Positions 41,543 through 49,736 of a DNA stretch of 64,000 bases are shown here, one piece after another. The stretch is taken from assembly GCA_963785735.1 (NCBI GenBank), contig CAWAWJ010000001.1, forward strand, positions 744,001 to 808,000. The letters run 5' to 3'. Source of the stretch: REEB95 sp963785735. GTDB taxonomy: Bacteria; Pseudomonadota; Alphaproteobacteria; ATCC43930; CGMCC-115725. Under the pieces are notes generated by a model. That model saw nothing but the letters and a program-made list of their open reading frames with translations, was not told the origin of the DNA and searched no databases. Position numbers and translations under genes: made by a program. How positions within the stretch are numbered: position 1 is the first letter of the stretch; every line of letters begins with the position of its first letter.

Positions 41543-42580
41543 ATGGCGGAACGGGGCGGTTACCTAAGCGCGGCCAACGCCGCCCGCGCGCTCGGCATCA
41601 CCCGCGCCACGCTCTACGCCTATGTGAGCCGGGGCCTCATCCGCTCGGAGCGCAGCCAGGGTCGCTCGCGGCGCTATCACGCGAGCGACGTCGACTCCTT
41701 GAAGCGCGGCGGCGAAAGCGCCGCGCGCCCGGACGTCGAAACCGCCATCACGCTCGCGCTCGAAGGCCGGCTCTATTACCGCGGCCGCGACGCCTGCCAG
41801 CTTGCCCGCGATCTCTCGGTGCGCGAAGCCGCCGCCCTCATCTGGCAGGCGGACCCGGTCGCGTGTTTCGCCGCCGGCAATCTGCCCGATCCCATCGAAA
41901 ATCATTCCAGCCTGCTGGAAGCCCTCGGCCCCTTGCCGCCAGCGGCGCGGGCCTTGGCGCTGTTGCAGGCGGCGGTGGCGGCGGAGCCGCCCGCCGAAGA
42001 GAATTCGGCCGAATTCTTCGGCCATGCCGGGGCGCGGCTGTTGCGCTTTCTCGCCGCATCCATGGCCGGGGTCGCGCTCTCGGCGCGGCCAGTCGAGGCG
42101 GTGCTGGCCGAAGCCTGGGGTATGGGCAAGGACCGGCGCCCGCTCCTGCGCTCCTGCCTGATTCTCGCCGCCGATGCCGGCATCGATGGCGCGAGCCTGG
42201 CCGCGCGGCTGGCGGCCGCCTCGGGCGCGACGCCATGGCGGGCGGTCGCATGCGGCCTCTCGGCGCTGACATCCGGCGGAATAAGTCCAGCCCCCGACCG
42301 TTTATTCTTGGACCGTTTGTTTACCGGACCCGATCCGCGCGGCAGCCTGTTGCTGGAGATGCTGGGGGCGGGCTCGGCAGAAGCGCCCCCCTTGGAAAGA
42401 GCGCTCGACCGTATCGAGGCAGAGTTGGAGTTGCCGCGAGGCGCCGCCGGGGCGCTCCGAGTATTGGGGAGATCCATCGGCCTCATGGCGCATGTCGCCG
42501 AGGAAAATCTGGCCCTGCGCCACCCGCGGCCCCGCGGCTCTTACGTCGGACCGGCGCCGGCGACGGCAGGGCCGGGATAA
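41543..42580 (+). CDS. MerR-like helix-turn-helix protein fused to a degenerate citrate-synthase domain
   Basis: This protein has 345 residues. Residues about 8-56 form a MerR/HTH_17-type DNA-binding domain: LSAANAARALGITRATLYAY followed by a wing SRGLIRSERSQGRSRRYH. Residues about 68-335 resemble citrate synthase: GRLYYRGRDACQLA (small-domain RGY-type motif), ILAADAG and a terminal IGLMAHVAEENL helix. The GPxHGG motif with the catalytic His is absent; the region reads SALTSGGISPAP. Full-length relatives with HTH are known in alphaproteobacteria as citrate synthase family proteins. This one looks non-catalytic and may be a CoA- or oxaloacetate-type ligand sensor. The ATG at 41543 has CGGAGG 12 bases upstream; a TTG at 41519 is an alternative. 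Confidence 0.8.
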   Translation: MAERGGYLSAANAARALGITRATLYAYVSRGLIRSERSQGRSRRYHASDVDSLKRGGESAARPDVETAITLALEGRLYYRGRDACQLARDLSVREAAALIWQADPVACFAAGNLPDPIENHSSLLEALGPLPPAARALALLQAAVAAEPPAEENSAEFFGHAGARLLRFLAASMAGVALSARPVEAVLAEAWGMGKDRRPLLRSCLILAADAGIDGASLAARLAAASGATPWRAVACGLSALTSGGISPAPDRLFLDRLFTGPDPRGSLLLEMLGAGSAEAPPLERALDRIEAELELPRGAAGALRVLGRSIGLMAHVAEENLALRHPRPRGSYVGPAPATAGPG

Positions 42581-42677
42581 AATCCATAATCCGCCTAGGC
42601 CCCGCCGGCGAAGCCGGCAAAACAATAAACAATAGAGCAACCAAACCAGCCGGGATAAAATCCATAATCCGCCTAGG
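42571..42677 (+). repeat. Two 29-bp direct repeats 78 bp apart at the end of the HTH-citrate synthase gene
   Basis: Bases 42571-42599 and 42649-42677 are identical. The first copy contains the TAA stop of the HTH gene. The spacer holds a GCCGGC-GAA-GCCGGC hairpin (about 42604-42618) followed by an AT-rich stretch. The 78-base offset, the gene-end position and the 3-base hairpin loop closely match the duplication at 14605. Confidence 0.85.
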
Positions 42678-42746
42678 GTTGCACCGTCCCAAACCGCATG
42701 CTACCAGCCTCACGAAATCATCCGCCGGAACCAGCGAGTTGAGCCC

Positions 42747-43082
42747 ATGACCTATGTCGTGACCGAAGCCTGCATCAAGTGCAAATATCTCGATTGCGTC
42801 GAAGTTTGCCCGGTCGATTGCTTCTACGAGGGCGAGAACATGCTAGTGATCCACCCCGATGAATGCATCGATTGCGGGGTGTGCGAGCCCGAATGCCCGG
42901 TCGAGGCGATCGTGCCCGACAGCGATCCGCAGGCCGAGAAATGGCTCGAAGTGAACACGCAATATTCCAAGACCTGGCCGGTCATCACCCGCAAGGGCCC
43001 GCCTCCGGCCGATGCCGACAGCTTCAAGGACGTTCCCGATAAGTTTGCCAAGTTCTTCAGCCCCAACCCGGGCAAACGCTAG
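42747..43082 (+). CDS. fdxA: Ferredoxin FdxA (7Fe-8S type)
   Basis: FdxA is a low-potential electron carrier. The 111-residue protein has the two cluster-binding Cys groups, ACIKCKYLDCVEVCPVDCF near the N-terminus and DECIDCGVCEPECPVEAI at about residues 38-55. The first group, with a wider spacing, fits a [3Fe-4S] site, and the longer C-terminus (VITRKGPPPADAD) is typical of FdxA rather than short 8Fe ferredoxins. The ATG at 42747 starts the canonical MTYVVTEAC. It is followed by carD after a 280-base gap. Confidence 0.95.
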   Translation: MTYVVTEACIKCKYLDCVEVCPVDCFYEGENMLVIHPDECIDCGVCEPECPVEAIVPDSDPQAEKWLEVNTQYSKTWPVITRKGPPPADADSFKDVPDKFAKFFSPNPGKR

Positions 43083-43330
43083 CGTAGGCCCGTTAAGGGC
43101 GAAGCCAAGCCAGGCATCCTGATTCGAGGCTGAAATCCACGTTAATTCTGGGACTTACGGGGTGGTCTGCATCCGTTGCATAGCTCCCGGACTGGCTTTT
43201 CCCGGTCTTTTGTGTTATTTATGACAATAGACGCGCAAACCGGCGCGTCTTCCCCGGCGTAAGGCTACGGCATCCGCAACCTGTTTCGCGGCCGGGGCGT
43301 TCTCGGGTCATTAATGGACAATCCGCGGGT

Positions 43331-43353
43331 TTCTTTCCTTGCGTAAGAAAGAA
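43331..43353 (+). promoter_or_regulatory. Hairpin next to the carD ribosome binding site
   Basis: A 7-bp stem TTCTTTC/GAAAGAA with a 9-base loop ends at the purine-rich carD ribosome binding region (AGAAGAG, 43350-43356). Part of the ribosome binding site is in the stem, so it could modulate translation. The rest of the 43083-43362 gap has AT-richer promoter-like sequence around 43205-43230 and no gene. Confidence 0.35.
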
Positions 43354-43362
43354 GAGAAAATC

Positions 43363-43860
43363 ATGACCGAGAAGCTCGGCTTCCACACCGGCGATTTCGT
43401 CGTCTACCCAACTCACGGCGTGGGCAAGATTCTCGGCATCGAGGACCAGGAAATCGCGGGCTACCAGCTCAACGTCTTCGTCGTCCATTTCGACAAGGAT
43501 CGCATGACGTTGCGCGTGCCGGTGGGCAAGGCCAAGAATTCGGGCCTGCGCCGCCTCTCCACCCGCAAGGAAATGGACGTGGCGCTTGCCAAGCTCAAAG
43601 GCCGCTCGCGCGCCAAGCGCACCATGTGGAGCCGTCGCGCCCAGGAATACGAGGCCAAGATCAATTCCGGCGATCCCGGCTCGATCGCCGAGGTGGTGCG
43701 CGACCTCTACCGCAATGTCGGCCAGCCCGAGCAGTCCTATAGCGAGCGCCAGATCTATCAGGCGGCGCTCGACCGGCTGGTGCGCGAATTCGCCGCCGTC
43801 GAGAATATCGACGAGGCTTCCGCCGTGAAGCGCGTCGAGGGCATGCTGCGCGCGGCCTAA
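43363..43860 (+). CDS. CarD family RNA polymerase-binding transcription regulator
   Basis: CarD binds the RNA polymerase beta subunit and stabilises open promoter complexes, often at rRNA promoters. The 165-residue protein has the N-terminal RNA polymerase-interacting Tudor-like domain (GDFVVYPTHGVGKILGIE, about residues 10-27). A helical DNA-binding C-terminal domain contains RDLYRNVGQPEQSYSERQIY and LVREFAAVENIDE. The start at 43363 follows AGAAGAG. A strong terminator follows. Confidence 0.93.
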   Translation: MTEKLGFHTGDFVVYPTHGVGKILGIEDQEIAGYQLNVFVVHFDKDRMTLRVPVGKAKNSGLRRLSTRKEMDVALAKLKGRSRAKRTMWSRRAQEYEAKINSGDPGSIAEVVRDLYRNVGQPEQSYSERQIYQAALDRLVREFAAVENIDEASAVKRVEGMLRAA

Positions 43861-43889
43861 TCTTTTTATTGTCGGCCGTAGAAAAAGAA

Positions 43890-43920
43890 GGCCCGGGATA
43901 TCACCCGGGCCTTTTGTTTT
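43890..43920. terminator. Intrinsic terminator between convergent carD and the MHS transporter
   Basis: A GGCCCGGG-ATATCA-CCCGGGCC stem is followed by TTTTGTTTT on the plus strand and preceded by GAAAAAGAA, which makes it functional in both directions. It lies 30 bases after the carD stop. Confidence 0.9.
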
Positions 43921-43940
43921 AGTCGAGTTGGCTCAGGCGT

Positions 43941-45335
43941 CTAGTCGTCGGCGCCCATGCGCTTGCCGCCCACCTCGTCCCAGATGCGGGTGTCGCTGGT
44001 GGTGTTCGGGATGGCCGTGACGCTCACCACCACACCGAGGGCCGCGACGCCCATCGGATAGAGCAAGCCCACCAACGGCCCGATCACGCCCACGAGGGGG
44101 AGCGATACCGCCGCCAGCGAGGTTGCCGCGAGCGAAGCGCCCATGGCCGGCACCAGGCCGCCGAACACGCCGTTGCCGACGTGATAGGGCAGCGACATCG
44201 AGCTGTAGCGGATCTTGGCCGGAAAGAACTCGACCAGGAAGGCCGCGATCGGCCCGTACACCATGGTGACCAGGATGACCATGTAGAAGACCAACGCGGT
44301 GAGCATGACCGGGTTGTCCTTGTTGGCCAACATGGTCTCGAACACCGGGATGTAGCTAACCACGGCAAGCGCGAAGCCCGTGGTCATGATCCATTTGCGC
44401 CCGATCTTGTCCGACAGCCAGCCGAAGAAGATGAACCCCGACGAACCGAGGATCAACGCCACCATCAGAATGAGATAAGCGGTGACGAAGGGAACCTTCA
44501 GCACAGCGGTGAGATAGAACAGAGCGTAGAATTGCCCCGTGTACCAGACCACGCCTTCGGGCGCCGTGGCGCCGAACAGCGCGATCAGCATCTTGCCCAC
44601 GTTCCGGCCGCTCGAATAGGTGTCCTTGACCGGGTTGTGCGAGGCCTTGCCCTGCGACTTCAACTGGGCGTAAAGCGGCGATTCCTGGAGCTTCAGCCGG
44701 ATGTAGCCGGAGAGCACGACCAGCACCGCCGACAAGAGGAACGGGAAGCGCCAGCCATAAGCAGCGAAATTGTCCGTGCCCATGCTGAGCCGGAAGGCCA
44801 GGATCACGAGCAGCGCCAGCACGATGCCCATGGTCGCGGTGGTTTGGATCCAGCTGGTGTAGAAGCCGCGCCGTCCGTCGGGCGCGTGCTCGGCGATGTA
44901 TGTCGCAGCACCGCCATACTCACCACCCAGAGCCAGGCCCTGCACCACGCGGCAGGCAACCAGCAGCACCGGAGCCAACGCGCCGATGGTGGCGTATTCC
45001 GGCAGGCAGCCCACCAGGAACGTGGCCAAGCCCATCAAGGCGAGGGTCAGCATGAAGGTGAATTTGCGGCCGATCAAATCGCCCAGATGGCCGAAGAAGA
45101 TGGCGCCGAAGGGCCGGACCAGGAATCCGGTCCAGAACACGAAGAGGCTGGCGATGAACGCGATGTTGGGATTGAGATCCGGCGAGAAGAAATGCGCGCC
45201 GAAGAACGCCGCGAGCACGCCGTAGAGATAGAAGTCGTACCACTCGATCAGCGTGCCGACCGAGGAAGCCGCGATGATGAAGGGCAGGCTTTGCTGCCCG
45301 GCCTTGCGGCCCATCGTTGATGCGGAAACGGACAT
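43941..45335 (-). CDS. MFS transporter, metabolite:H+ symporter (MHS) family
   Basis: This 464-residue permease has twelve predicted helices and resembles ShiA, ProP and KgtP. The signatures are TLIEWYDFYLYG near the N-terminus, RPFGAIFFGHLGDLIGRK between TM2 and TM3, QGLALGGEYGGAATYIAEHA and the second-half GWLSDKIGRK. Substrate is probably a carboxylate, shikimate-like compound or osmolyte; sequence alone does not decide. The start at 45335 has AGGGGGT upstream. No regulator is adjacent. Confidence 0.9.
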   Translation of the reverse strand: MSVSASTMGRKAGQQSLPFIIAASSVGTLIEWYDFYLYGVLAAFFGAHFFSPDLNPNIAFIASLFVFWTGFLVRPFGAIFFGHLGDLIGRKFTFMLTLALMGLATFLVGCLPEYATIGALAPVLLVACRVVQGLALGGEYGGAATYIAEHAPDGRRGFYTSWIQTTATMGIVLALLVILAFRLSMGTDNFAAYGWRFPFLLSAVLVVLSGYIRLKLQESPLYAQLKSQGKASHNPVKDTYSSGRNVGKMLIALFGATAPEGVVWYTGQFYALFYLTAVLKVPFVTAYLILMVALILGSSGFIFFGWLSDKIGRKWIMTTGFALAVVSYIPVFETMLANKDNPVMLTALVFYMVILVTMVYGPIAAFLVEFFPAKIRYSSMSLPYHVGNGVFGGLVPAMGASLAATSLAAVSLPLVGVIGPLVGLLYPMGVAALGVVVSVTAIPNTTSDTRIWDEVGGKRMGADD

Positions 45336-45600
45336 TGACGTTACCCCCTGGTTGTTGAACGGCTCTTGGCGGCCATGAGCATTTGCGGGCGTTTTGCGAC
45401 AGGCAAAACCGCGATGCCGATTGGCCAAACCTTAACGCGAACATTAGCCGGGCGCAACGGACGGTTCCGGAAAGCCCCACAAAACACACGGATTTGCCTG
45501 TTTTTTCAACATCTAGCGTTGTGCGCCGCAATATCCCCAAGAGCTTCCGAGCGTGGAATGGCCTTAAGTCCCAGGGCCTTGCTATATAGGGCGCTCTCAA

Positions 45601-45677
45601 GTCCCCGTAGCTCAGCTGGATAGAGCATCGGTTTCCTAAACCGGGGGTCGCGTGTTCGAGTCACGCCGGGGACACCA
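45601..45677 (+). tRNA. tRNA-Arg (anticodon CCT)
   Basis: The cloverleaf is complete: acceptor GTCCCCG/CGGGGAC, D arm GCTC/GAGC, anticodon stem TCGGT/ACCGG with loop TTCCTAA, 5-base variable loop, T arm GCGTG/CACGC with TTCGAGT loop, discriminator A and encoded CCA. The anticodon CCT reads AGG. A TATATA box lies about 15 bases upstream. No integrase or repeat of the tRNA 3' end was seen nearby. Confidence 0.96.
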
Positions 45678-45726
45678 GCTTAAATGCTTCGACGAATGTC
45701 TCCGTGCTGAAAGTTAGGAGAACGAC

Positions 45727-45956
45727 ATGGACAAGAAATTGGCGAGGCAGATGGCGTCCGCGGCTCTTCTCTTGAGAAGCTAATTCCAGAACTGACGGCG
45801 CATTGCGCGCCCGATGAACGGAAGGCATATATCAAACGAATCGCATTCGTCATGGGAACGGTACACGAGAGAATTCTCACGCCGTTGTTCGCCAACCATC
45901 CCGACCTCAAGGAAGAGATCGAGCAGAACGTTAAAACGCGCGGAACCTTCTTCTAA
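45727..45956 (+). pseudogene. Small hypothetical gene with a frameshift, just after the tRNA
   Basis: The ATG at 45727 has TTAGGAGA upstream and opens MDKKLARQMASAALLL, which hits a stop at 45781. If one G is restored near 45775, the sequence continues as EKLIPELTAHCAPDERKA, then a helix with RIAFVMGTVHERIL, a segment LFANHPDLKEEIEQN and a C-terminus VKTRGTFF, ending with TAA at 45954-45956. The composite has 76 residues, is charged and helical, with no signal peptide. The base composition is less GC-rich than neighbours. I do not recognise the family. It could be a true pseudogene or a consensus error. Confidence 0.6.
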
Positions 45957-45988
45957 TCGGATAATCGGACGCCACCATCGCGTAGCCC

Positions 45989-47110
45989 CTAAACCCCGCC
46001 CCAAACCTCGCGCGCGACCTCGACCACCAGTTTGAGCTTCGCGATCTCGTCGGCAAGCGAAAGCTTGTTGCCGCGCTCGCCGCTGGCGAAGCCGCATTGC
46101 GGCGAGAGTGCCAACTGGTCAAGCGGTGCAAAGGTTGCCGCCTGGTCGATGCGGCGCTTCAGGGCATCCTTGGATTCGAGCTTGCCGGTCTTGCTGGTCA
46201 CCAACCCCAGCACCGCAACCTTGCCCTTGGGCAGGAAACGCAGCGGCTCGAAGCCCCCGGCGCGGTCGCTGTCATATTCGAGGAAATATCCCGAAACATT
46301 GATGGCGTTGAACAGCACCTCGGCCACCGGCTCGTAACCGCCCTCGGCCATCCAGGCGCTTTCGAGATTGCCGCGGCAGAGATGCATTGAGACCGCCATG
46401 TCCTTGGGCCGTGACTTGATCGAATCGTTGATGAGTTTGGCGTAGGTCGCCGGAAGCGTGTCGGGGTTCTCGCCCAACGCCTTCACCTGTTCGCGCAATT
46501 TGGGGTCGCACAGATAGGCGAAATTGACCTCGTCGATCTGGAGATAACGGCAGCCGGCATCCGCCAGGTCCTTGATCTCTTCGTCATAAACCCGGGCGAG
46601 ATCGGCATAGAAGCCATCGAGCGTGGGATAGGCCTGTTTGTCGATGGCGTCCCGCCCGCCGCGGAAATGCACGATCGAGGGCGAGGGGATGGTGAGCTTG
46701 GGCGCAACCTTGGATATCGACTTCAAAAACTTGAAAGGCTCGACGAAGATAGGCCTGGGCCGCCCGAGCTTGCCGGTCACCGCCAGCGCCGAGGGCGTGC
46801 GCTGGGTCGCGCCCGCCTCACTGTGGAACGTGGCCGTCACCTTGCCTTGCACCGATTTGACATTGGCGAAAGAGGTCAAAAAATCCATGTGCCACAAGGT
46901 GCGGCGGAATTCGCCGTCGGTCGCCGCCCTCAAGCCGAGATCTTCCTGGAGCTTCACCACATCCCGGATGGCCTCATCCTCGACTTCCTTCAATTGTTCC
47001 GGGGCGATTGCACCGCGTTTTCTCTTCTCGCGCGCTTCCAAAAGCTTAGCCGGGCGCAACAGGCTGCCGACATGGTCGGCGCGGAAGGGCGGAGTCGGGC
47101 GTGCGGCCAT
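45989..47110 (-). CDS. MetE-core family methyltransferase (cobalamin-independent methionine synthase II-like), paralogue 1
   Basis: This 373-residue single-domain protein corresponds to the C-terminal catalytic barrel of MetE and to epoxyalkane:CoM transferase-type proteins. It has FRADHVGSLLRP at the N-terminus, QIDEVNFAYLCDP, and zinc-ligand candidates in MHLCRGN (His and Cys) and LSPQCGFAS (Cys). The N-terminal folate-binding half of MetE is absent, so the methyl donor or thiol acceptor is unknown. It is divergent from the substrate-binding protein gene and clearly homologous to the gene at 48441. Confidence 0.85.
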   Translation of the reverse strand: MAARPTPPFRADHVGSLLRPAKLLEAREKRKRGAIAPEQLKEVEDEAIRDVVKLQEDLGLRAATDGEFRRTLWHMDFLTSFANVKSVQGKVTATFHSEAGATQRTPSALAVTGKLGRPRPIFVEPFKFLKSISKVAPKLTIPSPSIVHFRGGRDAIDKQAYPTLDGFYADLARVYDEEIKDLADAGCRYLQIDEVNFAYLCDPKLREQVKALGENPDTLPATYAKLINDSIKSRPKDMAVSMHLCRGNLESAWMAEGGYEPVAEVLFNAINVSGYFLEYDSDRAGGFEPLRFLPKGKVAVLGLVTSKTGKLESKDALKRRIDQAATFAPLDQLALSPQCGFASGERGNKLSLADEIAKLKLVVEVAREVWGGV

Positions 47111-47194
47111 GGCAAGTCCTCGGAGACGGTTGACAGCAAGGGACCGAGCTAGGATGGTTGCCCTTAATAAAGGTAATAAAGGGAGGAAACCAAG

Positions 47195-48391
47195 ATGCAA
47201 ACCACAATCCGGCCGCGCGTGCTTTGGGTTCTCGCGTTTTCGCTGCTGTTGGCGCTGGGCTCTCCGGCCCGCGCCGCCGACACCTACGACATCAATGTCA
47301 TCGTACCGATGACCGGCGGGGCCTCGTTCGTGGGCCTCGGCCAAAAGGACTCGCTCGAGGCGCTGGCCGCCGAAGTCAACAAGACCGGCGGCATCCACGG
47401 CAAGCAACTCCATTTCATTTTCTATGACGACCAGACCAGCCCGCAAGTGGCGGTGCAGCTCGCTACCGACGTGCTGGGCGGCCAGCCCGCCCCGTCGGTG
47501 ATCATGGGCTCGAGCCTGGTGGGCATGTGCCTCGCCATAGCGCCCCTGGTGGCCAACGGACCGGTGCAGTACTGCCTCTCGCCCGCGATCCATCCCAAGG
47601 CGGGCGGCTATGTGTTCTCGTCCGGCGCTTCCTCGATCGACCAGGTCGCGGCGGTGATGCGCTATTACCGGATGAAGGGCTGGACCAAGCTCGGGACGCT
47701 GATGACCACCGACGCCAGTGGCCAGGACGGCGACCACTCGGTCGACATCATTCTCGATTACCCCGAAAACAAGGGCGTGATGCAAAAGGTGATCGCGGAG
47801 CATTTCAACCCAACTGACGTTTCGGTGGCGGCGCAGATCGCCAACATCAAGGCCTCGGGGGCGCAGGCGATCATCGCTTGGACCACCGGCCAGCCGGCGG
47901 CGACCGTGTTCAAGGGCATGGTGCAGGGCGGGCTCGATGTGCCGGTGGCGCCGACCAGCGGCAACCAGACTTTCGCCGCCATGGCGCAATGGACCGATTT
48001 TCTGCCGAAGCAGCTGATCTTGGCTTCGGCGCTTTATCCCGAGCATGAGGGGCTGTTGACGCTCGACCCGCGCGTCGAGAAGAAGCAGCATGAGATGTAC
48101 GCCACCTTGAAGGAACACAATCTGCGCGCCGACAACCAGGTGGCGACGTCCTGGGATGCCGGATTGATCGTGGTCGCGGGCCTCAAGAAGCTAGGGCCTA
48201 ACGCGACCGCGGCGCAGTTGCGCGACTTCATCGCCAATCTGAAGGACTTCGCCGGGGTGAACGGCGTCTACGACTTCATCAAATACCCCGAGCGCGGCCT
48301 CGGTCCCGACGGGGCGACCGTCACGACCTACGATCCGGCGACCAAGAGCTGGAAGTGGCTTTCGAAGCCGGGCGGCACGCCGCTGAAATAA
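47195..48391 (+). CDS. Branched-chain amino acid-type ABC substrate-binding protein (orphan)
   Basis: The 398-residue periplasmic binding protein of the LivJ/LivK type has a signal peptide cut near residue 27 (SPARAADTYD), then INVIVPMTGGASFVGLGQ and GIHGKQLHFIFYDDQTSP, typical of Peripla_BP_6. The start at 47195 has GGGAGG upstream. No permease or ATPase genes lie beside it. It sits between two MetE-core paralogues, so it may recognise a compound those enzymes act on and use a transporter encoded elsewhere. Confidence 0.88.
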   Translation: MQTTIRPRVLWVLAFSLLLALGSPARAADTYDINVIVPMTGGASFVGLGQKDSLEALAAEVNKTGGIHGKQLHFIFYDDQTSPQVAVQLATDVLGGQPAPSVIMGSSLVGMCLAIAPLVANGPVQYCLSPAIHPKAGGYVFSSGASSIDQVAAVMRYYRMKGWTKLGTLMTTDASGQDGDHSVDIILDYPENKGVMQKVIAEHFNPTDVSVAAQIANIKASGAQAIIAWTTGQPAATVFKGMVQGGLDVPVAPTSGNQTFAAMAQWTDFLPKQLILASALYPEHEGLLTLDPRVEKKQHEMYATLKEHNLRADNQVATSWDAGLIVVAGLKKLGPNATAAQLRDFIANLKDFAGVNGVYDFIKYPERGLGPDGATVTTYDPATKSWKWLSKPGGTPLK

Positions 48392-48409
48392 CGCCGAAGG
48401 GTTGAATGA

Positions 48410-48438
48410 AAGGGCGGCGCGTTCGGCGCCGCCCTTTT
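48410..48438. terminator. Intrinsic terminator between convergent genes
   Basis: The stem GGGCGGCGC-GTTCG-GCGCCGCCC is followed by TTTTCG on the plus strand. It ends the substrate-binding protein transcript and abuts the stop of the convergent MetE-core gene. Confidence 0.85.
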
Positions 48439-48440
48439 CG

Positions 48441-49562
48441 TTAGGCCCCGCCCCAGACCTCGCGCGCGGTCTCGACGATGAGTTCGAGCTTGCGCTTCTC
48501 ATCGTCGATCGTGACCTCGTTCCCTTCGACGGTCGAGGAGAAGCCGCATTGCGGCCCGAGCGCCAATTGGTCCAAGGGCACGAACTTCGAAGCCTGCTCG
48601 ATGCGCCGTTTCAGCTCGTCCTTGCTTTCGAGTTTCGGGAGCTTGGTGGTGACCAGGCCCAGCACGATGACCTTGCCTTTGGGCACGAAACGCAACGGCT
48701 CGAATCCGCCCGAGCGCTCGTCGTCCCATTCCATGAAATATCCGGTAATGGCGAGTTCGTTGAACAAGGCCTCGGCCACCGGCTCATAGCCGCCTTCGGC
48801 GACCCACGCGCTCTTGAAATTGCCGCGGCAGATATGCATGCAGAAAGTCATGTCCTTGGGCATGCCGGATATGGCGGCGTTGATGAGCTTGGCGTAGGTG
48901 TGCGGCAGCTGGTTCGGATCCTCGCCGATGCCCTTCACCTGCTCGCGCAATTTGGGATCGCACAGATAGGCGAAGTTCACTTCGTCGATCTGGAGATAGC
49001 GGCAGCCCGCATCCGCCATGTCCTTGATTTCCTCGTTATAGACCCGCGCCAGATCGGCGTAGAACTGGGCGATGTCGGGATAGGCCTTGGAATCGATCGC
49101 CTTGCGTCCGCCGCGGAAATGCATGGTCGAGGGGGAGGGGATGGTGATCTTGGGCATCGCCTTGGCGATCGATTTCAGGAACTTGAAATGATCGACGAAG
49201 ATCGGCTTGGGGCGGGCGAGTGGGCCATCGACGCGGATGCCGGGCGGCTTGAATTCGACGTCGCCCTTGTGGGTGTGGAACTTCACGCCCACCGAGGGCG
49301 GCACGATAGTGACGTTCGAGAATTGCTCGAGGAAATCCAGATGCCAATAGGCGCGGCGGAATTCGCCGTCGGTCACGTCCTTGAGACCGATCGATTCCTG
49401 GAGCTTCACCACCTCGCGGATCGCTTCGTCCTCGATCGCTTTGAGCTGAGCCGGATTGATCTCGTTGCGCTTTTTCTTCTCGCGCGCGTCGAGCAGCTTT
49501 TTGGGGCGCAACAGGCTCCCGACGTGATCGGCGCGAAACGGCGGCGTGATTCGGGCGGCCAT
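48441..49562 (-). CDS. MetE-core family methyltransferase, paralogue 2
   Basis: This protein has exactly the same length (373 residues) as paralogue 1 and is similar throughout: FRADHVGSLLRPKKL, QIDEVNFAYLCDP, MHICRGNFKSAW and LGPQCGFSS. The candidate zinc ligands are kept. The two copies flank the substrate-binding protein gene in the same orientation, which suggests duplication followed by divergence. It is divergent from the PcaD-like hydrolase gene. The substrate is not known. Confidence 0.85.
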   Translation of the reverse strand: MAARITPPFRADHVGSLLRPKKLLDAREKKKRNEINPAQLKAIEDEAIREVVKLQESIGLKDVTDGEFRRAYWHLDFLEQFSNVTIVPPSVGVKFHTHKGDVEFKPPGIRVDGPLARPKPIFVDHFKFLKSIAKAMPKITIPSPSTMHFRGGRKAIDSKAYPDIAQFYADLARVYNEEIKDMADAGCRYLQIDEVNFAYLCDPKLREQVKGIGEDPNQLPHTYAKLINAAISGMPKDMTFCMHICRGNFKSAWVAEGGYEPVAEALFNELAITGYFMEWDDERSGGFEPLRFVPKGKVIVLGLVTTKLPKLESKDELKRRIEQASKFVPLDQLALGPQCGFSSTVEGNEVTIDDEKRKLELIVETAREVWGGA

Positions 49563-49736
49563 GCTGAATTCCTCCCTTTGGTTTCTTGATCGTGGCTGTT
49601 AAAACGGCGGGCCGGAGTGTCGTCACCGGCCCATATTTCGTCAAGGGACAGTCTGGCAAGTCGGGGGCCCGGCAAGCCTATAACAGGGCCGTGGGCAGCC
49701 GCCCACAACCGGCGGGAAGGCCAGGGGGAGGAAACC

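Noticed and set aside
41863..42750. Alternative frame across the HTH-citrate synthase gene holding a missing catalytic GPxHGG motif
   Set aside because: I looked for the motif in the other frames and did not find it, so the loss is not a simple frameshift.
45601..45960. Integrated genomic island attached at tRNA-Arg
   Set aside because: No integrase, no repeat of the tRNA 3' end was found in the window and downstream genes look ordinary.
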